DNA of 64,000 bases from Tamarix chinensis (lineage: Eukaryota > Streptophyta > Magnoliopsida > Caryophyllales > Tamaricaceae), in the NCBI GenBank assembly GCA_030549775.1, contig CM060173.1, forward strand, positions 68,101,867 to 68,165,866. The letters run 5' to 3'. Under the pieces are notes generated by a model. The model was not told the DNA's origin, did no database searches, and saw only the letters and a program-made list of their open reading frames with translations. Shown here one piece after another: positions 12,121 through 24,560 of this stretch (position 1 is its first letter; the number at the start of each line of letters is the position of its first letter). A program made the position numbers and the translations under genes.

Positions 12121-15100
12121 CTATAGTACCCCTATTTTTTACTATGAAAAAATCTTGTTTTAAAATGATGCGGAAGAGAAAAATACAAAACATACTTAGG
12201 AAAAATGGGGTACTACAAGGATACCTAACAAATAATTGATGTCAATCACTATCCCATATTAAATACAAGGTCGAAAACAAAACAAAGGTTACCAAATCAA
12301 AGTAGAGTATGCATGATCATGTTACATAAATATTTAGGACATTTATAACATAGAATCTTAATAGTCCCCCAAATAATCAAATATAAAAAGAATGATTAAC
12401 TAGGAATATAGGGTAATTATAGTAGAGAAAAATGAGGGTTGACCCCAAAATAAGTATTCATCACAAATAGCACAAAAATCTCTAGATGTCCAGTCTCTCT
12501 GAAGCCCCAAACCTAAGATCAGGTAGACGCACTACTGCTGGGAATGAAAATGTGATTGAGAAAATGAGCATAACAGTACACTAGATATTGATTAAGCCAA
12601 GTTACCTTCTTTATGAATATCATAAGCATACAAGGTTCTATCATATCAAGAAAATCATACTTAACATAAGTCATGTTAATGCCATATTATTAGGGGCACC
12701 TATTCTTCCATGGTCAGGTAATGCATTAGGATTTACAATCATGAATAACTCGAGCAACTCAAAATGTATTAGTCTCATTTTCATAGAACAACATCAAAGT
12801 TAGTCACACATACGTATCGAATTTGTTATCCAAATGAATACTAGGGTTTATATTATAACATGCTCAATCAATTAGGTTAGCCCCTTATATTTCATTATAC
12901 CTCTTTTTTTATCCTTTTCTTTATATTCTAATACTACCACATCCTTATTTTATTTTCATTCAAATTACTTATTGTGTTTATTATCCATTTACTTATATAG
13001 GTCATCATCCAACCATTTATTCCAATCATTATCCAATTATTTATCATCAAGTCATTCATTCCAATCATTATACAATTATTCATTATTGAGCAACGTACTA
13101 TACACACCCTATGGTATCACATACCATAGAAGCCTATACAAACCAAGGGACATAAAGTCCAAGAAAAAGGTAACAACAATGGATATAAGTCCAGGTAAAA
13201 GCTAACAACCTAGGTAACTAGATCCTTAAGTATTGATACCCCCTAGTACATTATGAGTGTTTATATTAGGTAAGGCGTAGAGATCTATTAGGATTTCACC
13301 CAAAGGTAAAGCCCAAAAGCACTTATAAATGCCCAAAGGCAAACTAACCACTAGTAGCTAATCAAGGATCTTTTAACCCCACCCCATATACAGCTTTACT
13401 ATCTTTTTCTTTACATGATTAGTATATTATTCATGAGGTCAAGTGATCACACAAGGCTCATACAAAGAGTAAGTAAGATATTAGCATATTCCTTCCATAC
13501 TAATCCTCTACATCCCTAACCATGTATCGAGTCTCCATTTATTCTTGTTTGAAATTATCCATACCCATTATATTAGTCCATCAAATCACATTCCGTATTT
13601 CATCACCCTTTCATATGTGGTTCACCTGTTAGGCATTGACATCACCCATTGAATATGCCATGATTCATGATCCATTTATTCCACCCCTTAGGTCATTGAA
13701 TCATGGTAATATATGTATTTTATCCATTAGATAGTCAACTAATGATTCCATAAATAATCTAAATGCATTAACAAATTGAGAAGAAAAAAATCACACAAAA
13801 TAGTCAAGCTAGTGGATCGGTCAAGCCCAACCAATCGATCGTTTGTACGAACTGGTTAATCGGTTTTTATGAACCAGTTGTTTGGTTAGGCTCAACAAGA
13901 CAAGAATTTATTCAAATTGGTTAATTTGGTTAAGGAAAATGAGTTTACTATTCATATACCAGTCAATCAGTTCTATCCAACCAACTAATGTGTCTAAGGA
14001 GAGAGCAATACCAAGGTCCCTATAGGGTTACATATTAATGGGTTAGGTCAATCGGTTGACTATTCTAGGAACCAATTATTTAGATTAAACTATATAGCTC
14101 ATTGTTTTGCCCTCCAACATCATCAAAAAGTCATTTTCATGTATATCATACCACATTGAAACATGTTCTAACATACCATAACACATTTCCATCATACAAC
14201 AATTGCATATTTCACCATTAATCATCACAACCTAATGTTTCCTTAATATTCATTCTTTTCTCTAAAATTGCATAGTCTAATGATTCAATGCCATTTCTAT
14301 AAAGCTATATACTCATAGAAATAAATAACTTCAAATTTTAAGAGTTCCATAAAATGCAAGATTAATTATAACACATTTTAGAAGTAAGAATGACTTAATT
14401 GATGTAAGCAAAACATTGTTCAAACAAGAAAACTCATATTATGAAATCCTTAACTTTCTAAATGTAAAAATCAATTATTTTAACTCAAAACTTTGTGAAT
14501 CACTTTTAAAAACTCATACTTGAAATAGAAATGGAAAAATGAGTATACCACACCTAATAGAAAAGTAGATGATGATTTTGCTGAAGCATTCAACTTATTC
14601 ATAAATCTAACTTTTTCTTAATTAATAATTAACATAAAAGAGAGCTAGTAAAAGGACCAAAAGAGCACCAAGAATTTAAAAGCAAGCCTTGAAGTGAAGA
14701 GGGAGAAGGTGAGTGCTAGAAAGTTAAAGCATTTTCGTAGCTGAAAGAAAGGTGAAAAGAAGGGGTAATTAGGGTTATTTATAGTTACAAAATTGATATA
14801 AGTCACAAGTGTGGTCAAGAAAAGATTGAAAACTCTAATTCTAACCATTTAAATTTCATTTGAGCAGACATATTTCATCAAAGATATGATAATCTATCCT
14901 CCAAAGCTATAATGGTGATTCTAGAGGAGTGTAAGTCAATTGGTCTAGAAATATGAAACATAAGAGGGTAAATAGAAGGTTAGCATGGAAGTAATCTCCT
15001 AGCTAAATAGAATATAGTATGAAATCAAAACAATGAGCCATGAAATGTGCGAAGGAGAGAGAAGGAACAATACAAAGTTCAAGCCGTCCCCCCCCCCTCA

Positions 15101-15430
15101 TTTTTTTCCAACTAACTCCTCAGATAGATTTGAGATAGTATTTTCAAGGCAAATGCATCATGAGAATGGTTAAGAATTATTTAGGAACAACTTAGAATTT
15201 GTGATCAAGGTTCCATTTAGGGAATTTTCCAAAAAAACTATGTTTCAAAATTTCACTCAACTCGACAAACTAGTCAATCAGTTTTGCTATTGAATTGTTC
15301 TTCAGATAAGTAGATCATTTCCTCACCTTATCGATTAGTTTAGTCAAGTAAAAACCATTTTCCTAAAATGACAAACCAATCGATTGATTCATGGAACAAG
15401 TTCATCGATCAACTTAAAAATTTATTAACT
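12121..15430 (-). mobile_element. Minus-strand gypsy 5' LTR (right boundary uncertain)
   Basis: The left end, read on minus, finishes ..TAAAAAATAGGGGTACTATAG and is preceded by TGTAGTACCCCATTTTTCC (12217), matching the LTR terminal segment seen elsewhere in the window. On the minus strand a TATAAATAACCCTAATTACC promoter lies at about 14766-14783, followed by a CT-rich leader, as expected for U3-R of a Tekay/Del-like LTR. Short open frames at 12588-13205 and 14645-14848 carry no recognisable domain. A run of ten C lies at 15088-15097. The U3 start was not located. Confidence 0.5.
14776..14783 (-). promoter_or_regulatory. TATA box of minus-strand LTR
   Basis: Minus-strand TATAAATA followed by ACCCTAATTACCCC and a CT-rich stretch, typical of an LTR core promoter directed towards the gag remnant. 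Confidence 0.5.
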
Positions 15431-15439
15431 TAGTTTTCC

Positions 15440-16656
15440 ATCCTTATTTTAAATTCAAATTTACCTCAAAACTAATCATAGATCCAAATCAATATCAAAA
15501 AACAACAAATGGCATAATATCTCATTTAACACATTTACAAAAATATTAGGTATTAAAATAATATTAATATTTCAAATTTCAACAAAACTACTAGGATATT
15601 GATATGGTTAATTTGGAAATATAATACTTGATTTTCCCTATAATTGCTTAAAGAGATCATACCTCACTTAAGTTATAAATATGTGGTGTAAATTATGATT
15701 ACCCTCTTTAAATTTTATGTCTACCATATTTTTCCCTTAAATACCCCATTGTGGTACATTTATATATTTGTGACATGTTTCCATTAATTATCGCATGATT
15801 TATTGCTATTGTAATTATCTTCCACCTAATGTAAGTATCAATGGTTGGAAAGTCATATATATAATTCTAATTTCTCAATATCCTTTAATCTAAACTCTAA
15901 ACATTATTGTGTGGATAGTGTAAATAATCCATGTTCTTTAGGAAGGAGATATGTATGTTATATTCTATATGCCTTTTATGTGTTATTATGATTATGTTTA
16001 AGCATGTTTTAGTTAATTCAAATATGTTTTGTATGACCTATATGATTGTACGTGAATGACATAGTAGGATATTTGTATGTACATTTTAGTAGATCATACC
16101 ATGAGCATGTTATGTGGGTCTTGCTTGTACTAGACCTACATGATAATGATAGATTAGGTTTTTTAGTATGTATTCATATTGATGGGGTTTTTGTTGCAAT
16201 CCCTATTTAATCCCACAAGTATGAGTTTCATGTATGTTTCCTTAGAACAACTTATGAGTGGTCCATCCTTCTTTTAACATAATTGGGTTCTTGATTGTAG
16301 GCATTCCTAGATACTTTCTCTCGTAGTCCTTGAGTGACCAAGGCATGCTTACTTTTAATAAATTTTCTCTAATTTACATTTTCGTCTAGTATACCTTTGC
16401 ATGGATTTTTAAGGTTTATGTAGCCTTTGCACCCTTACTTTCATACTTTTAATTATTTTCTTATTAACTCTAGTTTTCCTTTATATTTTGCTTCTTGGTT
16501 ACTTTACCTTATATCTAATGTGAGGTAGGTAATGAGGCATATATCTTGTGTTATGTATAGTGGTAACACCCCATTTTTCCATAGGATCTCCTTGTATTTC
16601 TACTTCCATAACGTGTTTAGACAAAAAAAGATTAGCAATGAAAAATAGGGGTGATG
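15440..16656 (+). mobile_element. Plus-strand LTR 3' portion
   Basis: The end segment 16561-16656 (GGTAACACCCCATTTTTCC ... AATGAAAAATAGGGGTGATG) aligns along its whole length with the inverted segment 12121-12217, in the opposite orientation, marking a plus-strand LTR end. The sequence to its left is T-rich LTR-like DNA without coding potential. The left boundary is arbitrary. Confidence 0.45.
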
Positions 16657-17090
16657 CTTATTTGGCAAGATTTTTTGCATGAGTTGTTCATGTAAATAAA
16701 CTTCAACAAAATGGGTGGATCACGTGGATGTTTTTCACAAAGTGAGAAGAGGAAAATTGTATAGTTTTTTTAAGTAAAAATAGTGATATTCAGTAAACCA
16801 ATGCATAAGAAAGCTTAAGGAGGTGAGAGGGAATCTATGGAGACTTTAATGAAGTAATAAATGAGGTAATGAGAGAGATTAGGGGTATATGTACAGTTGT
16901 ATGAACAGTGGAGAATATGACAAAGATTAGGGTTAAGTGCTAGTCACTGTTGAGGTGAAATGTTTGGGAAAAAGTATAATGAAAACATCTTTTGAGATAT
17001 AGGAGGTGATGGTGGTGATGGTGACTATAGGATAGGTAGTTTTAGGTTATAAGCTTGGTAGAAGGATTTTTTGTGTGGAAAAGAGAAAAT
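16657..17090. other. Non-coding, G/A-rich leader-like sequence
   Basis: No gene seen. Composition resembles the purine-rich tract at 6.1-7.1 kb. Confidence 0.4.
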
Positions 17091-17096
17091 CATATA

Positions 17097-17241
17097 GGGA
17101 GGAGGAGGAGGAGGAGGAGAAGAAGACGAAGAAGACGAAGAAGAAAGAAGAGGAGGAGGAGGAGGAGGAGGAGGAGGAGGAGGAGGAGCAGAAGAAGAAG
17201 AAGAAGAAGAAGAAGAAGAAGAAGAAGAAGAAGAAGAAAGA
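17097..17241. repeat. (GGA)n/(GAA)n purine microsatellite
   Basis: About 145 bp of nearly pure purine trinucleotides on the plus strand: GGA blocks, then GAAGAC, GGA again and finally GAA. Open frames of poly-Arg or Glu/Lys across it (17055-17314) are artefacts. Confidence 0.95.
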
Positions 17242-17329
17242 GAAGGGTTATGAGAAGGAGAATATGAAAAGGGAAAAAGAAAAGGAGAAGATAAATGGAA
17301 ATGTGGAAAAATAAATGATAATTAGGGTC

Positions 17330-17630
17330 ATGATTAGAATTAGGTTCAAACTTTTAGCTCAGAAACATGGGGTAAGATTAAAATGTTCATCATTTGGGGT
17401 TTAGGTTAAGCTAAAATATTAATTACCTAAATTTGGGGTTAATTTGGGTATTAAAACCAATGAAATTAAATATCTTGGCAAAGCTATAATGGGTACATTA
17501 TGGAGCTTATTCTTCAAATTTTTAAAAGCCCTTGTATCCTCTTTACTCTTTGTAAACTATCATTTATGAAACATTTTTGTGATATGAGCTAACATAGTTG
17601 AGAATTCCTTTATAAATATTCAATTAAAGG
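17330..17630. other. Intergenic, nothing recognised
   Basis: AT-rich, with several GGTTAATTTGGGG-type phrases; no gene. Confidence 0.4.
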
Positions 17631-17639
17631 ATATTGATA

Positions 17640-18580
17640 CATAAAAAATTCTTACTTCATATACACAATGGTTGTTTGTGGAAGAGTATAAGTAGCTTCA
17701 ACTTCTCATGGATCCAAATGAATCTTATCTCCACTTCTTATATAGCCAAGGAACTCTACACTATCCATAATGAAGCTATATTTCTCCAACTTTTCATCTA
17801 GCTTTAATTTTCTAAACTTCTCAAAAAACCTCATTAGTGAATTTCTTTGGTCCTACTATAAAGAAGAATGTTATGCAATTACATGAGCACAAAAGTGTCC
17901 AAGAATATCCTTAACACCACTTTTATCAATCACCAAATGGAATCACCAAAGACTTATAAAGACCATATTTACTCTTAAAAGTCATCTTACACTCATTCTC
18001 ATCTCTAATTTTAATTTGATGGTAACTTTTTATCAAACTAATATTAGAAAAGATCCTTGCTCCAAAAAGCTCATATAACATGTCATCTACTCTTGGCATA
18101 CGAAATTAGTATTTAATTGTGATGTATTTTACAATACTTTTACTTAAATCAATTCACATCCTCTATGTTAGAACCTTATTAGGTAATGTTCCATCCTTAT
18201 TAGGTACTAACAAGGTCGGAACTGTACATGCACTCATGTTCTCACTCAAATAGCCTTTATCTAATAACTATTGAATTTATCTTCATACCTCCTTTACGTC
18301 TTCAAGATTTTATTGATGATCCACCTTATTTGGAATAGAAACCCATTTAATGAAATCAATGGAATGATCTATCCGCCGTAAATGTGGTAATTTATGTCAT
18401 AACTTCTTTAGAAACACATCACAAAGCTCTTCCAACAACTTGGTATTGCTATAATTAGACTGAACAGAATACCCTTAATAGGTTTCTTCTTCATGACCAA
18501 AATATAACAAATGAGTTGTTCTTTATTTTCCTCCATCAAGGCTTGATATTAGATGAATAGATTTTTAAACTAGGGTTTAT
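17640..18580 (-). pseudogene. Ty3/gypsy reverse transcriptase remnant
   Basis: Minus-strand translation, reading right to left and shifting frame often, gives in order: a VFLKKL..LPHLRRIDHSIDF stretch (the FPEELP..LPP.R.I.H.IDL region before RT), then LVSTNKDGTLP, MPRVDDMLYELFGARIF, SYHQIKIRDENECKMTF, KYGLYKSLVIPFG, and finally KLEKYSFIMDSVEFLGY with a following HLDP. These are the successive conserved RT blocks up to the start of RNase H. Stops and indels are frequent. The block wording is close to that of the CRM-like element at 32.7-39.5 kb, suggesting the same chromovirus lineage. No integrase or gag is attached. Confidence 0.75.
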
Positions 18581-18589
18581 CTTTAAGCA

Positions 18590-20030
18590 CCTTGGATTTG
18601 GTTGAAAAAAACTTTTCACAAATGGAGCCATTTATATTTCTTATGTTTATTATACTAAAGACTTATGTTTTTTTATCCGTTACTACCTTTTTTCAGTTTT
18701 AGTTGTAAGTACTTTAGTCTTGCATTTGGTACAAGAAAGGTATAGTGAATAGATTTATGTTAAGCATGAAAATAATACCCATTATTTCATTGTTAAGCGT
18801 TTTCTTACATATAAATTTTTTTAACATTGAAATTTAGGAGATTACAAGCATAATAATATTAATTAGTCATTTTGGTCCTTAAATTATTGTTCTTAATTAA
18901 TCCATAATGAAAAATTTAATAAATTTAGTTATTTAGCAATCATAGACCTTAATTGGTCAATTATGTTTGTTTCATTCTTCCTTTACGTCTTAGTTGGTTT
19001 TAGGGTATCTTTTAGCCTATATATGTAAAGGTATTAACCTAGGAAATCAGGAGGTATATGTGTAAAGATCACCAACAAGGGGGTTTGAGAGACATGTTTT
19101 AGGGTATCTAGATTTTTAACCCAAGGGATTCTCTTGTGTTACTAGATCTAAATGTTAGATATAGGAAAATCTCAATTACAAACGAAGATTCTAAATTGGG
19201 TATATTAATTTACATGTTTTTTCTTAATTAATTTGGCGAGGAAAAAATGTAGGTTGAGGTTTTTTTTTAATCTTTATATTACTTGAAAATATTAAAATAA
19301 AATATTCAAGTTTAACAATCGTTAATTAATTTACATTTTACATAGCTTGATATTATTTGCTATGTTTGATTATTTTGGGTTATATAGGTAGGTTATGTAG
19401 GCATATATTTATTCTAGCCACTTGTAAAAGATCTTATATGTCGCATGATTGGTTCAAGACATAAGTCTATTGTCAAGTTTTCCCAAAAAATCAATAATAC
19501 TAAAATAAAATGTTTTGTGCCACTAGTAAGTATTTATTCTTATTCTTCTTCTTCTTCTTCTTCTTATTGTTATTATTATTATTATTGGATAGTGAATATC
19601 CATGTATATACCTATATCGTCAAATCAATGATGATTGCCTCTAAGAAAGAAGACGCACCAATAATGGTGCATGGTACAGGGAAATCGAATTGTTATTGGT
19701 AATGACAACATTAACATATAATATCAGTGATAAACAAGAGATAAGAAGGAAAGCAATAATATATATAGATATATAGAAATATATACACATAAAAAATGAA
19801 TATGGCCCATTCCTTTCATTTCTAGCTACTCAAGAAAGACCCCACGTTGATGTGATCCATTCGTCTCATCCTCACACTAGGTAGCTTGCTACTATTCTTC
19901 TACACCTCACTTTTTGCGTTCTCAGTTTTTCACCCTGTGATTAACCTCGCCCTCCCCCATCAGTAGAAACATGCCTATGATTAAGGAAAAATGATTATAT
20001 TCTTCCCTCATATACCGATCACTTCCCATG
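18590..20030. other. Upstream region of the ALOG gene
   Basis: No gene or clear transposon. (TTC)n at about 19541-19565 is followed by (TTA)n to 19588. The last 250 bp before the gene is less AT-rich, with a C-rich CTCGCCCTCCCCCATC stretch near 19946-19961 that could be regulatory. Confidence 0.4.
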
Positions 20031-20031
20031 G

Positions 20032-20039
20032 TTATATAA
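20032..20039 (+). promoter_or_regulatory. TATA box of ALOG gene
   Basis: TTATATAA lies 68-75 bp before the chosen ATG. A start site about 30 bp downstream would fall near 20065, after the in-frame upstream ATG at 20059, which supports translation from 20107. Confidence 0.5.
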
Positions 20040-20106
20040 CTTGGTAGATATATAGAGAGTGCAAAATAAGAAATTTAACTTCCATGTACTAATATCGAAA
20101 CCGATA

Positions 20107-20640
20107 ATGGAAGGTGGATCTTCATCGCCAGCTAGTAGTGATCCGCAGGCGACAACACCAAGTCGTTACGAATCACAAAAGAGGAGGGACTGGAACACCT
20201 TTGGTCAATACTTAAGGAACCAAAGACCCCCAGTCGCTTTATCTCAGTGTAATTACACACATGTCTTAGAGTTCATGCGTTATCTTGATCAGTTTGGAAA
20301 GACTAAAGTTCACGTACAAGGCTGTATGTTTTATGGTCAACCAGAACCACCGGCCCCTTGTGCCTGTCCATTGAAACAAGCTTGGGGTAGTCTTGATGCA
20401 TTGATCGGACGACTGAGAGCTGCGTATGAGGAAAATGGAGGGTCTCCTGAGACAAACCCATTCGCTAGTACAGCAATTCGGGTTTATCTGAGAGAAGTGA
20501 GGGACTCTCAAGCTAAGGCAAGAGGCATCCCTTACAAGAAGAAGAAAAAGCCGCCTCCAGCAGGTGGGAGTAGTAGCACCGGCGGGGCTGGAGATCATGA
20601 TCATGATCACTCAAGTTCTTCTACGCACTTCATCTCTTGA
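20107..20640 (+). CDS. ALOG domain protein, LSH family
   Basis: A 177-residue protein with a complete ALOG domain (about residues 20-143). It opens with [20 protein letters not shown], has the zinc-ribbon insert (Cys73, Cys85, Cys87 and His69 within [20 protein letters not shown]), then [19 protein letters not shown] and [25 protein letters not shown] nuclear localisation signal follows at 144-151, and the tail is low-complexity Gly/Ser/His. ALOG (LIGHT-DEPENDENT SHORT HYPOCOTYLS/G1) proteins are plant nuclear DNA-binding regulators of meristem, organ-boundary and inflorescence development; the domain derives from a tyrosine-recombinase-like fold. A single exon and this size fit the LSH group. 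The frame is open from 20059, but MEGG at 20107 is preferred because the upstream 16 residues are unlike the family and the TATA box sits too close. Codons are less AT-rich than the flanks. The exact paralogue cannot be assigned. Confidence 0.95.
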   Translation: MEGGSSSPASSDPQATTPSRYESQKRRDWNTFGQYLRNQRPPVALSQCNYTHVLEFMRYLDQFGKTKVHVQGCMFYGQPEPPAPCACPLKQAWGSLDALIGRLRAAYEENGGSPETNPFASTAIRVYLREVRDSQAKARGIPYKKKKKPPPAGGSSSTGGAGDHDHDHSSSSTHFIS

Positions 20641-22943
20641 TCGAATTTATAAATAAGGCCACTTTTGGATGCATGGGTGGACTTATATTTGGTAATATTT
20701 GATCTCTTCCTTCTATCTTTTCCATGATTTCTATAATTTAACCTAAACACGCCTAAGTATATATACTCTCATCCGATTCAACTTATTTGAAAGGAAAGAA
20801 AAAGAAAAAAGAAAAAAAGAGATAGCAACACCCGATTTAGGCAGTCAAGGCTTCAGTACTTACCACGTTATCTTCCTGCATCCGAGTCGCCCCCAACCCC
20901 GCCCCAGTATAGTACCCAGGCTGATTTCTGTATCCTCTACATATATATATATATATGTATAAGACTATCCTGACTTGTTGCTCACATTTAGTCTATTTTT
21001 TGGAAGTTATATATATATATGCATACTAAACATGATGCCGTTGCTATGTTATATAAATATTTTTGATGACACAGATGGTCCCTAGCTAAGAAATATATAG
21101 ATTAGGTTGAATAAACCCTAATTGTGCATACGGGTAATTGTAAGTTTTAAGAACCCTAAAATGCTACTCTGTATCAGTTTTGAAGTTTTAAATCGGAAAG
21201 GAAAATGGAATCCTCAGAGAAACGGTATACTGTTACAGCTACAAAATTGTCGCGAAAATGAATGCATCGACAGGGATGAACAGATAGCATTAAATACTGT
21301 CACCGGATGTAGTAAATTACTAGTAGTCCGTAGGTAGTAGAAGTAGCAGATCTCGGATACCCTTTCAAGATTTTCTCTATTTTTTTATTTTTTTATCAGG
21401 ACGCTACTATAAAAGGTAGAATATAGGAAAAAATATATTTCCTTCCTCTTTTTTTTTCATTCTAATTTCTACCATTATCAATATAAAAGAGCGGACTTTA
21501 ACATGCAGATAATAGCCATATTAGTTCACATTTAACAATTTCATATTTATGAGTAAATCTTACTATAAATTATCGTATGCCATATGTTTCATGGTAAGCT
21601 AATTATATCCCAAAATAAGAGAACACGGACTCTTTGTAACCCCAAAATTTTGTAATATCTCTGATTTATAATAAGTGTTACTTAATAAACTTTATTTTTA
21701 TCTAAAATTAATATTATTTTAGAATTTGAATATAAAATATCGAGTACTTTCTTAACCTATCCTCTATCTTCATTAATTGTTTCTCTCTATTTGTGATTTA
21801 TATTTCCCAAAACTTCATTAATAAATTTATATACAATTATTGATGATAATATAGCTATTTGGTTTTCGGTTTATATTTTCCAGAACTTCAAATCAAAATT
21901 ATTACTATAAATTAGAGGCAGTACAAGTACAAAATGCAGCTAGCATAAGTTAGCCCCGAGTATGGACAATTAGAGATCATCCTGAGCTATATATATCAAC
22001 AAGCAAGATCATCCCCGGCTCCAAAGATATTATACGTATACATATATATATATATATAATAGCTGACTATAATCTCATTTGTCGAAAAAATATATCAAAA
22101 AATATCGTGTTGCTTTAATATATGAATCACAAGCATTATTATTTATTTTCTAAGACATAACCATTGAAATATTTGGATGGCAAAAACTTTATATTGTTTT
22201 CCAAATGTTTCACTTGCTTTTTGACAAGCATTAACTATATCACTTAAGTCGATAGCAACACAAAAATGTTTGAAACTAAAATTGATAGCAACACTTAAGT
22301 ACTGAGAATGATAGCGCTTAAAAAATATTCATTTTGAATGCCTTATTGATTCATTTGCTTCTCAAAACATGATACTTTTATTTATTGGATTTGTAGGCGT
22401 GACAACTGTTGGATATTGAGCAGGATCGAAAATAGATGATGCATTGGAGTTGGACAAAATCCAGCGAAGAGCAACATTGAAGAACAAAAACTGATGTTTT
22501 TATCCAATAATGTTTTATATATTATGTTATTTATTGAATTTAAGAAGCTCCTTGATGATAAGATAAATGATGAATTAGCATGTATGTCTGCTGTATTATT
22601 ATAATTTAATCAATGACTTTGTATTCAACGAAAAATATATGTATATTATAATTTAAAATTATCCAGGAAAAGGCACATCATGAATATTTTGGGCCCATGT
22701 CTCACATAGTTAAGAGTCAACCCTACTTTAGCTATGTCCTAAAAAATCAATGGAAAAAAGATTAAAAACAAATAGAATCTTACTAAGCACTCAATTGCGT
22801 TTATGCTAAAGATTGGGTTTTGTTCTTCTTCTTTGAGATCATTTATACTAAAGATCACTCAAGGTCGACCAACAACTAAAACATTCTTTAAAAAAAGTTA
22901 TTAAAAGTTGAAACAAAAATTGGAAACCAAATTGCAAGAGAGA

Positions 22944-22984
<41 letters not shown>

Positions 22985-24115
22985 GTAATAGTAGAATTCA
23001 ATAGAATTTAATGCTGACACATAATGGAACTATTTGGTTAACGTATTACTTATATAGTATCATCTAATAATATAAACTTTATGTTGATTTTTTTTTGTCT
23101 ATATTTTTTCTAAAGTTTATTATCTCGTTAACAATAATGTCCTATAATGTGCTTATAACTTAATATTTTTTAGGTTTGGTCCACCAACTTTCACTAAATG
23201 TCTATTAATTATTACATTATTCACTTTGTAAAATTGTCACATCGATTAAAACACTACATATGTAAAATTACCAATATATACAGTTCATTTCAAGTGATAT
23301 TATTATTTACAGTCACATTTATATATAAATAATTTATATCTATTAAATATTCTACGAAATTAGTACTTTGGATATAATCATATTCATTTAAGACATTTAA
23401 CTTGCTCAAATAGACCAGATATATGTAACTTGTAATAATTGAAAAAAAATTGCAATAAAAATAGAGATCATATTTATTTGTAATTGTGACACTTTATTGT
23501 TGTTTGATGTTAAAATCTTGAATTTTTAGATTATAAAATATTACATATTAAAAAGGAGGAAATGTTAATAGAGAATTTTGTAGAGACAATGTTTGGAGAG
23601 ATGTCAAGAAATTGAGAATATATTATCTCAAGATAATATTAACTTCATTGTCAATAGTCCTTAATCCCTTTATTATGGAATAATTTTGAGGGCCATAAAC
23701 TCTTACAAGGGAGCCCTAAGGTAGATCGAGTCAAAGAAGATTAGTGCAAAACCCAATCCCGAAAAAGCAACCATCAAAACTGAATCAGCCAATCCTTCAT
23801 CCTTTATTTCTTGTAAGAATACATTTTTTTTAATCGTTTCAAATTGTTCGTCATATATGAATGCCAAAAGGCATAACTTATATAAACTTCTATTTCACAA
23901 TAATATTAGAAATATAATGGGAAAGGGAGAACATCCAGGCAAGAGGAATTAAAACTAGCAACAACAAGTCTTGTACAACAAATCTTATAAGATCATCTGG
24001 GTCACATGGGAATACCTAAATATAAGTTAAAGAATATATGCTTATTAATAATGCTAACAATATAATGATGAATATAATTATAAAATTTGTGACATAATAT
24101 CATAATATTAGGTTA
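20641..24115. other. Downstream flank of ALOG gene, AT-rich
   Basis: No further gene recognised. The open frame at 21122-21337 has no known motif. AT dinucleotide runs occur at about 20940-20957, 22037-22058 and 22948-22981. The 3' UTR of the ALOG gene should lie in the first few hundred bases (for example AAATAAGG near 20650), but no convincing AATAAA was seen. Confidence 0.5.
22948..22981. repeat. (AT)n microsatellite
   Basis: Uninterrupted AT dinucleotide run. Confidence 0.9.
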
Positions 24116-24560
24116 CACTAACGACACTTTTTGAGACAACCATAGTCAACATAATAGAGTAGGATATTGTAATGGTATTTAGTTTTTAATGAAGGAATTT
24201 GATGGATGAAAAAAATGAGCATACGACCACGACTATGGTTGTCGTTGTAGAAGTACTAGGACGACTAGTTATTACTTTTATTTTATCCTAATAATATTTG
24301 AAATTAATTTTAGGGAGAAAAAAAAGCAACAACGACGACCGGTCATTGTAGTATTGTGAAAAATATCTTTATGAGAATGGGTTGTCATTATTGAGGGTTG
24401 TCACTATAGAATAACCAAAAGTTTTAGTGATGTATAGTTGCAATAGGGGGGATGGTCGATGCAATAGACCCCTTCAAAACGGTGTTATTCGTTTTAATAT
24501 GGGTCTATTACATAAACCATTTGGCCTTTAGTATGCCAACCTTTTGGTTTGTAGTAAGGA
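24116..24560 (+). mobile_element. CACTA element 5' end with subterminal repeats
   Basis: CACTAACGACACTTTTTGAG starts at 24116. Within 400 bp follow repeated GACAACCATAGTC, ACGACTATGGTTGTCGTTG, AACGACGACCGGTCATTG and GGTTGTCACTATAG motifs in both orientations. This is the subterminal repeat style of CACTA (En/Spm) transposons, and a TNP2 transposase remnant lies 3.3 kb downstream in the matching orientation. The other terminal repeat was not found. Confidence 0.5.

Noticed and set aside
17055..17314. Poly-Arg and Glu/Lys-rich open frames
   Set aside because: They translate a purine trinucleotide microsatellite; no domain, and both frames are open only because of the repeat.
20266..20610. Open frame antisense to the ALOG gene
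   Set aside because: Shadow of the real coding sequence; no independent homology.
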